A stretch of DNA of 64,000 nucleotides. Origin: Gorsachius magnificus. Its lineage: Eukaryota; Chordata; Aves; Pelecaniformes; Ardeidae. The stretch spans positions 248,001 through 312,000 of the forward strand of contig CM067081.1 of NCBI GenBank assembly GCA_034008185.1. The letters are read 5' to 3'. How positions within the stretch are numbered: the stretch's first letter is position 1; the number at the start of each line of letters is the position of its first letter. The notes beneath the pieces were generated by a model that saw only the letters and a program-made list of their open reading frames with translations, ran no database searches and was not told the DNA's origin. Both the position numbers and the translations under genes were made by a program. This document shows, in pieces, positions 33,576 through 42,885 of the stretch.

Positions 33576-34129
33576 TGTCGTGGTTTAACCCGGCTGGCAA
33601 CTAAGCACCACGCAGCCGCTCGCTCACTCCCCCCCCTCCCTCAGTGGGATGGGGGAGAGAATCGGGAAAGGGAAAAAAGGTTAGAGCCGAGGGCTGAGAT
33701 AAAGACAGTTTAATAAGAGAAAATAATAATAATAGTAATAATGAGAATGATAACAAAATATACAGAATATACAAAACGAATGATGCACAATGCAATTGCT
33801 CACCACCCGCCGACCGATGCCCAGCCCGTCCCGAGCAGCGATCAGTACCCGAGTGACCGACCGACCCACCAACCCCCCCGAGCATGACGTTCTATGGTCT
33901 GGAATAGCTCTTTGGACAGTTTAGGTCCTAGCTGTGCTGTACTCCCAGCTTGTTATGCACCTGGCCGAGCAGGAGAAGCTCAAAAAGTCCTTGAGCAGTC
34001 TGAGCACTGCTTGGCAACAACTAAAAACATCAGCGTGTTATCAACATTCTTCTAGTACTAAATCCAAAGCACAGCACTATGCTAGCTTCTGTGAAGAAAA
34101 TTAACTCTATCCCAGCCGAAACCAGGACA
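33576..34129 (-). repeat. 3' LTR of the provirus
   Basis: 554 bp, TGTC...GACA. It differs from the 5' LTR by five substitutions, clustered in viral U3/R (around 33856-33926 on +), with no length difference. Includes an (ATT)n-like microsatellite (33720-33745). No canonical AATAAA was seen in the sense orientation. Confidence 0.95.
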
Positions 34130-34140
34130 TTCCACCCCTT
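34130..34140 (-). other. Polypurine tract
   Basis: On the minus strand AAGGGGTGGAA directly precedes the TGTC of the 3' LTR. This is the usual site for plus-strand DNA priming in retroviruses. One T interrupts the purines. Confidence 0.8.
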
Positions 34141-34536
34141 ATTCTATACCATTTACGTCATGCTTAGGTCCTACCCTTACAATACATTCCAATTAATCAC
34201 CACCATTTTTCTCATCTTTTTGGTACATACACAGATATCATTCCCTTAGTCTATGGACCATCCCTCTGAAATGTCCATTGGGTTCATTTAGTCCACGGTT
34301 TTGGGCTCCATCTGTTGTAACAGTCTTTCAGGGCAGGAGAGATGGGGTCTGGTGTTGGGTTGTTGCTTGCTGAAGTCAGTTCTGGTTCCATCTGCTGTAC
34401 TTCCTTAGTTTCTTCAAAATTCATTCTTCTTAATCTGGGTGATCCTTACTGCTATACCATTGATAGAATATACAGCAATAGTAAAAATAAAGACATACTA
34501 TATTACACAGCAATTAACATCATACAATTCAGTTCA
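34141..34536 (-). other. Provirus 3' untranslated region, no env
   Basis: About 400 bp between the integrase stop and the polypurine tract, AT-rich, without an envelope or accessory reading frame. This is consistent with an env-less ERVL-type element. Confidence 0.7.
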
Positions 34537-35571
34537 TTAGCTATTTTCACCCAAAATCAAATCCCTTTGAGGTACACATCGGACTTCCCCATCCTTCCGC
34601 ATCACCCACCAAGTAGAGCCAGGTCCTTGAGCAAAAGCAATCCCACGGATGGGTTTGCCTTTACCTGAGGCAGGAGTAACCCAGACTGTCTTCCCCAGCA
34701 TATTTTTTACATGCACTACAGGGACTTTATCCCCTTCTACAGTACGTAAGAGGTTTGATTGGGCAGGGCCAGCTCGGTTGGCAGATCCTCTAGTGTTGAC
34801 TAACCAGGTGGCTTTTGCTAAATGTGTATCCCAATGTTTGAATGTTCCACCACCCATTGCTTTCAGTGTAGTCTTTAACAGTCCATTGTATCGTTCAATT
34901 TTCCCAGAGGCTGGTGCATGATAGGGGATGTGATAGACCCACTCAATGCCATGCTCTTTGGCCCATTTGTCTATGAGGCTGTTTCGGAAGTGAGTTCCGT
35001 TGTCTGACTCAATTCTTTCTGGAGTGCCATGTTGCCACAGGACTTGTTTTTCAAGGCCTAGGATAGTGTTCCGGGCGGTGGCATGGGGCACGGGGTATGT
35101 TTCCAGCCATCCAGTGGTCGCTTCCACCATGGTGAGCACATAGCGCTTGCCATGGCGGGTTTGTGGGAGTGTGATATAATCAATCTGCCAAGCCTCTCCA
35201 TATTTGTATTTCAGCCACCGTCCTCCATACCAGAGAGGCTTTAACCGCTTGGCTTGTTTGATCGCAGCACATGTTTCACATTCATGGATAACCTGTGCAA
35301 TAGCGTCCATAGTTAAGTCCACCCCTCGATCACGAGCCCATCTGTATGTTGCATCTCTTCCTTGATGGCCTGAGGTGTCATGGGCCCACCGAGCTAGAAA
35401 CAATTCACCCTTATGTTGCCAGTCCAGATCCACCTGAGCCACTTCAATCTTAGCAGCCTGATCTGCCTGCTGGTTGTTTTGATGTTCTTCAGAGGCCCGA
35501 CTCTTGGGTACATGAGCATCTACATGACGTACCTTTACAACCAGGTTCTCTACCTGGGCAGCAATATCTTG
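34537..35571 (-). CDS. Provirus pol, integrase segment
   Basis: Open frame continuing pol in the same frame after the TAG at 35572-35574. In order it shows the N-terminal zinc-binding HHCC pattern (H and H in WAHDTSGHQG, C and C in CETC), then the catalytic core with Asp in QIDYITL, Asp in ESDNGTHF and Glu in GKIERYN, spaced 35 residues between the last two as in retroviral integrases. A C-terminal DNA-binding region follows (PQRDLIL near the end). The product would insert viral cDNA into host DNA. Without readthrough or a separate start it would not be translated as part of Pol. The frame itself is intact. Confidence 0.85.
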   Translation of the reverse strand, partial: QDIAAQVENLVVKVRHVDAHVPKSRASEEHQNNQQADQAAKIEVAQVDLDWQHKGELFLARWAHDTSGHQGRDATYRWARDRGVDLTMDAIAQVIHECETCAAIKQAKRLKPLWYGGRWLKYKYGEAWQIDYITLPQTRHGKRYVLTMVEATTGWLETYPVPHATARNTILGLEKQVLWQHGTPERIESDNGTHFRNSLIDKWAKEHGIEWVYHIPYHAPASGKIERYNGLLKTTLKAMGGGTFKHWDTHLAKATWLVNTRGSANRAGPAQSNLLRTVEGDKVPVVHVKNMLGKTVWVTPASGKGKPIRGIAFAQGPGSTWWVMRKDGEVRCVPQRDLILGENS

Positions 35572-37719
35572 CTACAATGCGGCTGCCCAAATGGGTTTGC
35601 CTCTGCGCTGCCAGTTGTTCTGTTTCCATTGCTGCAACCACCCCCACAAAGCATTTGCCACCATCCATGAGTCAGTATAGAGATAGAGCACTGGCCATTT
35701 TTCTCTTTCAGCAATATCTAAAGCCAGCTGGATAGCTTTCACCTCTGCAAACTGACTTGATTCACCTTCTCCTTCAGCAGTCTCTGCAACTTGTCTTGTA
35801 GGACTCCATACAGCAGCCTTCCACCTCCGATGCTTTCCCACAAGACGACAGGACCCATCAGTGAACAGGGCATATTGCTTCTCATTTTCTGGCAGTTTAT
35901 TATATAATGGGGCTTCTTCAGCACGCACCACCTCTTCCTCTGGCGATATTCCAAAATCTTTGCCTTCTGGCCAGTCCATGATCACTTCCAAGATTCCTGG
36001 GCGACTGAGGTTTCCTATTCGAGCCTGTTGTGTAATCAGTGCGACCCACTTACTCCACGTAGCATCAGTTGCATGATGTGTAGAGGGGACCTTCCCTTTG
36101 AACATCCAGCCCAGCACCGGCAGTCGGGGTGCCAGGAGGAGCTGTGCTTCAGTACCAATCACTTCTGAAGCAGCTCGAACCCCTTCATATGCTGCCAATA
36201 TCTCTTTTTCAGTTGGAGTATAGTTGGCTTCAGATCCTCTGTATCCCCGACTCCAAAAGCCTAGGGGTCGGCCTCGAGTCTCCCCTGGTGCTTTCTGCCA
36301 AAGGCTCCAGGTGGGGCCATTCTCCCCGGCTGCGGTGTAGAGCACATTCTTTACATCTTGCCCTGCCCGGACTGGCCCAAGGGCTACTGCATGCACTATC
36401 TCCCGTTTAATTTGTTCAAAGGCTTGTCGTTGTTCAGGACCCCATTTGAAATCATCCTTCTTCCGGGTCACTTGGTAGAGAGGGCTTACAATCTGGCTAT
36501 AATGTGGAATATGCATGCTCCAAAAACCCACAACGCCCAAGAAAGCTTGTGTTTCCTTTTTGCTAGTTGGTGGAGACATGGCTGTTATTTTGTTGATCAC
36601 ATCCATTGGAATCTGACGACGTCCGTCTTGCCATTTGATTCCTAAAAACTGGATCTCCTGTGCAGGTCCTTTGACTTTACTTTGTTTTATAGCGAAACCG
36701 GCTTTCAGAAGAATTTGGACTATTTTCTTCCCTTTCTCAAAAACTTCTTCTGCTGTATTGCCCCACACAATGATGTCATCAATATATTGCAGATGTTCTG
36801 GAGCATTACCCTGTTCCAGTGCTGTCTGGATCAGTCCATGGCAAATGGTAGGGCTGTGTTTCCACCCCTGGGGCAGTCGATTCCAGGTGTACTGGATGCC
36901 CCTCCAAGTGAAAGCAAACTGTGGCCTGCACTCTGCTGCCAAAGGGATTGAAAAGAAAGCATTTGCAATATCAATTGTGGCATACCACTTGGCTGCCTTT
37001 GACTCCAGTTCGTATTGAAGTTCTAGCATGTCTGGCACGGCAGCACTCAGCGGTGGCGTAACTTCATTCAGGCCACGATAGTCTACTGTCAGTCTCCACT
37101 CTCCATCAGACTTTCTCACTGGCCATATGGGACTGTTAAAGGGTGATCGAGTCTTGCTGATCACTCCTTGGCTCTCCAGTCGACGAATCAGCTTATGGAT
37201 GGGAATCAGGGAGTCTCGGTTGGTGCGATATTGCCGCCTGTGCACTGTTGTGGTGGCAATCGGCACTTGTTGTTCTTCAACACTCAGCAACCCCACAACA
37301 GAAGGGTCCTTTGAGAGACCAGGCAAGGTAGACAGCTGCTTAATTTCTTCTGCCTCCAATGCAGCTATACCAAAAGCCCACCGGTACCCTTTTGGGTCCT
37401 TGAAATACCCTCTCCTGAGGTAGTCTATGCCCAGGATGCACGGAGCATCTGGCCCAGTCACAATGGGGTGCTTTTGCCACTCATTCCCAGTTAGGCTCAC
37501 TTCGGCCTCCAATACAGTCAGCTCTTGAGATCCCCCTGTCACTCCAGAAATACAAATGGATTCTGCCCCTATATGGCTTGATGGCATTAGAGTACACTGT
37601 GCACCGGTGTCTACTAGAGCTCTATACTTCTGTGGGTCTGACATGCCAGGCCATCGAATCCACACAGTCCAGTAAACCCTGTTGTCCCTTTCCTCCACCT
37701 GGCTGGAGGCAGGGCCCCT
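35572..37719 (-). CDS. Provirus pol, protease-RT-RNase H
   Basis: About 715 codons open from directly after the gag TAG to a second TAG at 35572-35574. Counting from the codon at 37698: aspartic protease motif DTGA at 30-33; reverse transcriptase with TIDIANAF (first catalytic Asp) near 243 and YIDD at 305-308 (36775-36786); RNase H start TDGS at 613-616, followed by the SSQFAEVKAI and YTDSWMV elements. The LPQGWKHSPTICHG segment between fingers and palm is of the ERVL type. There is no ATG at its start, so it depends on readthrough from gag. It ends just before the integrase, where an in-frame TAG cuts the polyprotein. Confidence 0.9.
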   Translation of the reverse strand, partial: RGPASSQVEERDNRVYWTVWIRWPGMSDPQKYRALVDTGAQCTLMPSSHIGAESICISGVTGGSQELTVLEAEVSLTGNEWQKHPIVTGPDAPCILGIDYLRRGYFKDPKGYRWAFGIAALEAEEIKQLSTLPGLSKDPSVVGLLSVEEQQVPIATTTVHRRQYRTNRDSLIPIHKLIRRLESQGVISKTRSPFNSPIWPVRKSDGEWRLTVDYRGLNEVTPPLSAAVPDMLELQYELESKAAKWYATIDIANAFFSIPLAAECRPQFAFTWRGIQYTWNRLPQGWKHSPTICHGLIQTALEQGNAPEHLQYIDDIIVWGNTAEEVFEKGKKIVQILLKAGFAIKQSKVKGPAQEIQFLGIKWQDGRRQIPMDVINKITAMSPPTSKKETQAFLGVVGFWSMHIPHYSQIVSPLYQVTRKKDDFKWGPEQRQAFEQIKREIVHAVALGPVRAGQDVKNVLYTAAGENGPTWSLWQKAPGETRGRPLGFWSRGYRGSEANYTPTEKEILAAYEGVRAASEVIGTEAQLLLAPRLPVLGWMFKGKVPSTHHATDATWSKWVALITQQARIGNLSRPGILEVIMDWPEGKDFGISPEEEVVRAEEAPLYNKLPENEKQYALFTDGSCRLVGKHRRWKAAVWSPTRQVAETAEGEGESSQFAEVKAIQLALDIAEREKWPVLYLYTDSWMVANALWGWLQQWKQNNWQRRGKPIWAAAL

Positions 37720-37722
37720 CTA
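37645..37722 (-). promoter_or_regulatory. Candidate stop-codon readthrough element at gag/pol
   Basis: On the minus strand the gag stop is TAG (37722-37720). After a 10-nt spacer comes a hairpin with stem CCTCCA (37709-37704) and TGGAGG (37697-37692) around the loop GCCAGG. The same strand has CCTGGC at 37650-37645, fully complementary to that loop, so a pseudoknot could form. pol continues in the same frame after the stop. Gammaretroviruses use UAG readthrough with a pseudoknot about 8 nt downstream. Function here is inference. Confidence 0.5.
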
Positions 37723-39609
37723 ATCCTGGTCACTGTTGCTCATGGTTTGTGTGTATGAGTCAGAAGTTCCTTCATCACAGTCAGAATTAAGATCAGCCCT
37801 TCTATTTTGTCTGAAAAAACTACAGTCGTCCCAGTCTCTGTAAACTGGAGCAACAAGTTTCTTGGAAGAGCCCCCTTTTGTGCTTGTTTTCCTTTGCAAC
37901 TCACGTACCCGTGACTCTAGGACCGCGGTAGGTTTTCCGTCCCATTTCCTCATGTCCTCTCCATGGTCACACAGGTAAAACCATAGAGTGCCCCGTGGTG
38001 TGTACCCTCGATATTCTTTTCCTTGAGCAGAAGGGCGCTTACTTCTGATGGCTGAGATACTGGTCTGTACAGGAGGGGAGTAGGGTATACGCTTTTCGAG
38101 TCGTTCAAACTTTTGGGACAGTTTCTCCACAGCCGAAACAAAGGGGGAAGAGATACTTTCTTCATATTCGCGGAGCTGGCCAGCCATTTCATCCACTGTC
38201 GGTCCCCGTCCAGTTTCCCAGCTCATCATTGCCCATGTGTTTGCAAATGATGTTGGTGCGCTACGTAACAACTTCCGCCACATGGGTCGTGTGCACTGGA
38301 CACTATCTGGATCTTTGGGCAGCTGGTCATTGTCCAGGTCACTATAAATCACCTCCAGGACAGCCAATTCCCTCAGGTACTGGATGCCTTTCTCCACAGT
38401 GTTCCATTTACCTGGGCGACATATGACATCTTCCTTGAAGGGATATCTTTCCTTCATGGCTGACAGTAGACGCCTCCAGAGGCTGAGGATTTGTGTCCCT
38501 TTTCCAATTGCTTTGTCAATGCCCCCTTCCCTAGAAAGGGATCCTAGTTGCTTGGCTTCCTTACCCTCCAGTTCCAGGCTGTTGGCCCCATTATCCCAGC
38601 ATCGGAGTAGCCAGGTGACAATGAGCTCACCTGGACGACGGCTGAAATCTTTTCGGATATCTCGCAGCTCACTCAAGGATAGGGATCTGGTGGTTTCTGT
38701 CTCGTTTATGAGCTCTTCCTCCTCCCCTTGTGATGGCCCCGCTTTTTCATCCTCCCTTTCTAAACGAGTTGACTTTCGCTTCCAAGATTTCTTCTTTTGT
38801 ATAGGGGCGACTGATACTGGCACGGGTTGGTTCGTTGGAGTAGCCGCAGCGCATATCACTGGGGTTGGAGTAGCTGCAGTGGCTGTGGCCGGGGTTGGAG
38901 TAGCTGCAGTGGCTGTGGCCTTATCATCAGATCCAGAGACTTTCTGTTCCCTTTGGATGTGTTGAATCATGTTGAACAGGGTTCGGTAAGCATGGGCCAG
39001 GCCCCAGCACATTGCAGTGATTTGTGTTTGCTTAGAATTGCCAGGGTGACAGCATACTTTTTCCAAATACTCTACTATTTTTTTAGGATTCTGCACTTGT
39101 TCAGGAGTGAATTTCCAAAACATTGGAGGTGCCCATCGTTCTAGGCATTTACCCATACTACCCCAAATACCCTTCCACTCATAACTATCCAGCCCTGGGG
39201 CAGACATCTGGATGGTATTATTAAGTTGCTTACAAACTTTGGACAAAAGTGAAACAATATTCCAAATAGATATCAATAGATATACCTTAACTATCCAAGG
39301 ATGCTCAAGATACTGAAAAGTTATTGTAGTGAAGGAGGAAACATCATCAAAGAAGGCAGAAAAAGTGCCATTCTGTATTTCCTCCAGAACAAACTTTTCA
39401 GAGTCCCATGTATAATTGCTAATATTCCCCGCAAGGTGGTACCCAAAGTGCAGTACAGACTTCGACATGAAACCCAAATACCAGATAAAGCTCAAGGTCA
39501 TTGTTTTAATAACAAGTTTCCCAAGCAAAACATGTCTGGTCACCGCAGAGCATAACAAACTGCAAAAACCAACACCAACTTTTAACAAGTACAGCAAAGG
39601 AGGGAGCAT
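37720..39609 (-). CDS. Provirus gag with hydrophobic N-terminus
   Basis: 629 codons from the first ATG (39609, A at -3) to TAG at 37720. The open frame extends 18 codons upstream without an ATG. The structural polyprotein would form virus-like particles. The N-terminus is odd: hydrophobic stretches at about 3-22, 28-48 and 105-123, with sequons at N62, N65 and N80 between the second and third. A low-complexity Ala/Thr/Pro linker (about 245-275) comes from a 30-bp tandem repeat and is followed by a basic KKKSWKRKS patch. The capsid-like part (LSLSELRDIRKDFSRRPGE and following, with WETGRGP) precedes a basic C-terminal region with RGTLWFYLCDHGEDMRKW. I see no CCHC zinc knuckle. It resembles avian ERVL gag. 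It lies in frame with pol. Confidence 0.85.
   Translation of the reverse strand: MLPPLLYLLKVGVGFCSLLCSAVTRHVLLGKLVIKTMTLSFIWYLGFMSKSVLHFGYHLAGNISNYTWDSEKFVLEEIQNGTFSAFFDDVSSFTTITFQYLEHPWIVKVYLLISIWNIVSLLSKVCKQLNNTIQMSAPGLDSYEWKGIWGSMGKCLERWAPPMFWKFTPEQVQNPKKIVEYLEKVCCHPGNSKQTQITAMCWGLAHAYRTLFNMIQHIQREQKVSGSDDKATATAATPTPATATAATPTPVICAAATPTNQPVPVSVAPIQKKKSWKRKSTRLEREDEKAGPSQGEEEELINETETTRSLSLSELRDIRKDFSRRPGELIVTWLLRCWDNGANSLELEGKEAKQLGSLSREGGIDKAIGKGTQILSLWRRLLSAMKERYPFKEDVICRPGKWNTVEKGIQYLRELAVLEVIYSDLDNDQLPKDPDSVQCTRPMWRKLLRSAPTSFANTWAMMSWETGRGPTVDEMAGQLREYEESISSPFVSAVEKLSQKFERLEKRIPYSPPVQTSISAIRSKRPSAQGKEYRGYTPRGTLWFYLCDHGEDMRKWDGKPTAVLESRVRELQRKTSTKGGSSKKLVAPVYRDWDDCSFFRQNRRADLNSDCDEGTSDSYTQTMSNSDQD
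38831..38920 (-). repeat. 30-bp tandem repeat inside gag
   Basis: Two perfect 30-bp copies (38861-38890 and 38891-38920, each starting GGGGTTGGAGTAGC on +) and a third, degenerate one at 38831-38860. The unit is ten codons long, so copy-number changes keep gag in frame. It encodes an Ala/Thr/Pro-rich linker. Confidence 0.9.
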
Positions 39610-39730
39610 GGTACAGATTGGATAAGCTAAGATCAAGAACAAATGAATCAAATTGCAACCCACAACTATTTAACAGATATAAATTCCTTAATATACTCTG
39701 GTTACTCTGTCGTTATCTCAAGCCCTTCAG

Positions 39731-39748
39731 GCCCCACGTTGGGCGCCA
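39731..39748 (-). other. Primer-binding site, tRNA-Lys(1,2) type
   Basis: On the minus strand TGGCGCCCAACGTGGGGC matches the complement of the 3' end of tRNA-Lys(1,2), the primer type known from Mason-Pfizer monkey virus and visna. It starts 9 bases (39757-39749) after the 5' LTR, a longer gap than the usual 0-3. Confidence 0.85.
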
Positions 39749-39757
39749 AAAAAGGAC

Positions 39758-40311
39758 TGTCGTGGTTTAACCCGGCTGGCAACTAAGCACCACGCAGCCG
39801 CTCGCTCACTCCCCCCCCTCCCTCAGTGGGATGGGGGAGAGAATCGGGAAAGGGAAAAAAGGTTAGAGCCGAGGGCTGAGATAAAGACAGTTTAATAAGA
39901 GAAAATAATAATAATAGTAATAATGAGAATGATAACAAAATATACAGAATATACAAAACGAATGATGCACAATGCAATTGCTCACCACCCGCCGACCGAT
40001 GCCCAGCCCGTCCCGAGCAGCGATCAGTACCCGAGCGACCGACCGACCCACCAACCCCCCCGAGCATGACGTTATATGGCATGGAATAGCTCTTTGGACA
40101 GTTTGGGTCCTAGCTGTGCTGTACTCCCAGCTTGTTATGCACCTGGCCGAGCAGGAGAAGCTCAAAAAGTCCTTGAGCAGTCTGAGCACTGCTTGGCAAC
40201 AACTAAAAACATCAGCGTGTTATCAACATTCTTCTAGTACTAAATCCAAAGCACAGCACTATGCTAGCTTCTGTGAAGAAAATTAACTCTATCCCAGCCG
40301 AAACCAGGACA
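39758..40311 (-). repeat. 5' LTR of the provirus
   Basis: 554 bp. It starts TGTCCTGG at 40311 and ends CACGACA at 39758 in viral sense. It is almost identical to the 3' LTR, and TTGTC (40312-40316) follows on the + strand as the right target duplication. It would contain the proviral promoter; I cannot place a TATA box with confidence. Confidence 0.95.
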
Positions 40312-40316
40312 TTGTC

Positions 40317-42778
40317 TCGCCACGTATCGCAGATTTCACCAGGTAATTAAAAAAGAAACTGTCTTAGTTCCAAACCCAATTGAGTCTTGCCTGGCGCCTA
40401 ACCTTGCAAAATTGCTGTGAAAATGATCCAGCACGGTCACAGAAGCTGCCAGGGAGAGAGCAACCAGCGCTACAACACTCAGCAGGTGGCACATTTACGG
40501 CAGTGTCGCCCGTCCCCTCCGCAAGTGGAGGTGATGCATTTCCTTTTGCCGGGAGTCACTGATTCTACGCAGTTTTGAGGCAAAAGGAAATTTAAGTTTG
40601 GTTGGCTTCCAATGTTTGAGTTGCATGGGGTCAAACTACTGATTTGAGTTTAATTTATACTGAAAATTCTGCATGTCTGCCGTCTTCATATAAAGCACAG
40701 TTACCTCTCTGCGCGTGCATGCCAAATCTGGGCTGGTATTGTGCAGTCGGTTTGCTTTGGGAATGTGTGCCCTGTCCTGAATGTTGCTCCTTCAGAGAAT
40801 ACTAAAGAAGCTGTTGTTCTGGATGGCTGGCGTGTTGAATAAACACCACCTCGCTGATCAATAACACCCTTTAAATTCGGCTGGTGGACCTGCGGCAGTC
40901 TGAAGCACAAAGCCCCTGGGTGGGAGGGGAAGGACAGGGTCTCTGGCACAGGGAATATGGGCAGAGCTGTCCATTGAAACCAGAAAGTGAGAAAAGCCCA
41001 GAGGGAGTGGGTGGGATCATAGAGGTCTGTGAACTGCCACTGATGTCTCCAGAGCACCCAGAAGAGAGCAGCTTCCACCATCAAGCAGCCGTCCAGGTAC
41101 ATCCAGGTACAGCTCCTGGGGTTTGCAGCCCCCCCCAGGGGGTGTTGGCTGACCGAGGCTGGTCAGGGGCAAGCCCAGACGTTGTTCTGGGATATTATCC
41201 TGCTGATTTCCTTATGAATTTCCATCGTTGCACTGGTGTAAATGACAGGGTTTGGCAATGGAGGGACAAAAAGACAACGAGACTGTGGGTGCTGAGTTAG
41301 CAATGGCTGTTGGGCGTGAAGGGGGCGCAGGGCAAAGGCGAGGCACGAAGTTCAGAACTCTGGGTGCCGTGCAAAGGGCTGCAAGACTGAGACTGAGGTG
41401 TGATTAGAAATCCAGCAAAAAAGGCGTGCTTGTACAAGACACAGCAGCTCAACCGCCTGTCCTCAGGTCTGGAGAGGGGAGCCTGTGCCTGGGAACTTGC
41501 CCGTGTGCCCAAACCCACCTGCAGAGGGGAGAGGTTGCCCGCAGGTGAATGGATGAGCGCATTGCAGAAGAAGCCTTCCTGGCTTTAGAAGGGCTGGGTG
41601 CACTGTGCAATTGCTATCACAGGCTGAGCCTGCCCCCACAGGACTTCATTTGCCATAGCTGGAAGTATCTGCTTTCCAGTGGGTTGCCTGCTGCTTTGTA
41701 TGCAAGCGAGCGAGCGATGCGACTCACTCCTGTGCTTCTGCATCTTCAGCCCCGTGCTCACAGCCGCGGCTGCGCGGGAACAGACGCAACGTTGGGGCGG
41801 TCCAGTTCACCGTCTGCTAAAGGACGTGGAAGAGGCCAGACGGCCTTTTGGTGTGCCCTAGGGAAGGAGAATTTCCTGCAGGCAGTTTGTTGGAAAAGAT
41901 ATTGTGGTTTTCAGGGCACATTTAGTCCTCAGGTTTCCCAGCCCTCGACATAAAGGAATTTGGAGAAATTACTCGCGAATAAGACAGTCACGTATTGTTT
42001 AACTACCACGAGTTGTACCCAGTGATCTGCATCTGACCGCAGAGGGAGCGGTGGCACACAGCACCCCAAACCTCGGCAGCGGATGGTTGAGACGTGAGGG
42101 TCTGGGGGGGCAGCGATGGGGAGGCACAGTGCCCCCAGGGAATGCTCTTGAAAATCAGCGCAACGCTCTGGTGTAAATCTGGCCCAGTCGTCGCTGCAGA
42201 TACGGAAACCCACTGCCGTCTGCAGATGGATTGAACCAACAGAAGAGAGAGGTTTGGTGATGCAAACGTCAGGGAAATTACACTTTCTCTAGCGCGCGCG
42301 TGCTATCCAGCGGGCTCGGCACTGCCGGCGAGGGGTCCGGGCTCTGCTGGCTGCGGCGTGGAGCTGCCGGCTGCGGTACCCCTGGCTCTTGGAGCACTTC
42401 GGTCACACAAAAGATCTGAGTGATTTAGGCCATTGCCTTCCCAAGCTGTCAGACGCTGGATCCCTAGGAAAGGGAAGTGGTCGGAATGCAGAAGTAAAGC
42501 AAACCGCTTATTTGTTAAAGGACGTTTATAATTCACGACAGCTCTGGTCCTGTGCTTTTGGAGGGAGTGGTGGCCTCCAGCACAGAGCCTGGCTGGGCAG
42601 TATCAGTGTCACAAAGGTCTCCTGCAGATTTTGAGCATTTTCCCCCAAATGCAAAGGGCTGTTTTTCTTCCTGATGTCAGTATAAGCTGATGCCAGGGTG
42701 CAAATGACTGTGAGGAGGGCAGGGTCAGAGTTTCCTGGTCTTTTGGGAAGGTGGGACATGGTGCACGCCAAATGTAAA
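40317..42778. other. Intergenic, no gene recognised
   Basis: No CR1 tail, LTR or supported coding frame. CG dinucleotides alternate at 42291-42301 (AGCGCGCGCG). Confidence 0.45.
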
Positions 42779-42885
42779 ACGTGGTTTGGTGGTGGGATGG
42801 CAGGGTTAGGGGAACGGTTGGGTTGGGGGAGCTTAAAGTGCTTTTCCAACCCAAATGGTTCTGGGATTCTATGATTCTATGACTT
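42779..42885 (+). mobile_element. CR1 LINE 3' end
   Basis: About 105 bp, plus orientation: GGTGGGATGGCAGGGTTAG, CTTTTCCAACCCAAATGG and tail ATTCTATGATTCTATG (42868-42883). Confidence 0.9.

Larger units (their letters stand above)
33576..40311 (-). mobile_element. Full-length ERVL-type endogenous retrovirus
   Basis: A 6.7-kb provirus on the minus strand. Two 554-bp LTRs (33576-34129 and 39758-40311) start TGTC and end GACA. TTGTC on both flanks (33571-33575, 40312-40316) is a 5-bp target duplication. In viral order: 5' LTR, primer-binding site, gag, protease-RT-RNase H, integrase, polypurine tract, 3' LTR. There is no env and no dUTPase that I can see. The LTRs differ at 5 positions by my reading, about 0.9%, so insertion was recent on the scale of bird evolution. 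The RT and integrase resemble class III (ERVL) elements. The visible coding defect is one in-frame TAG between RNase H and integrase. Confidence 0.95.

Noticed and set aside
34141..34536. Possible env or dUTPase after integrase
   Set aside because: Only about 400 bp, AT-rich, with stops in all frames and no motif.
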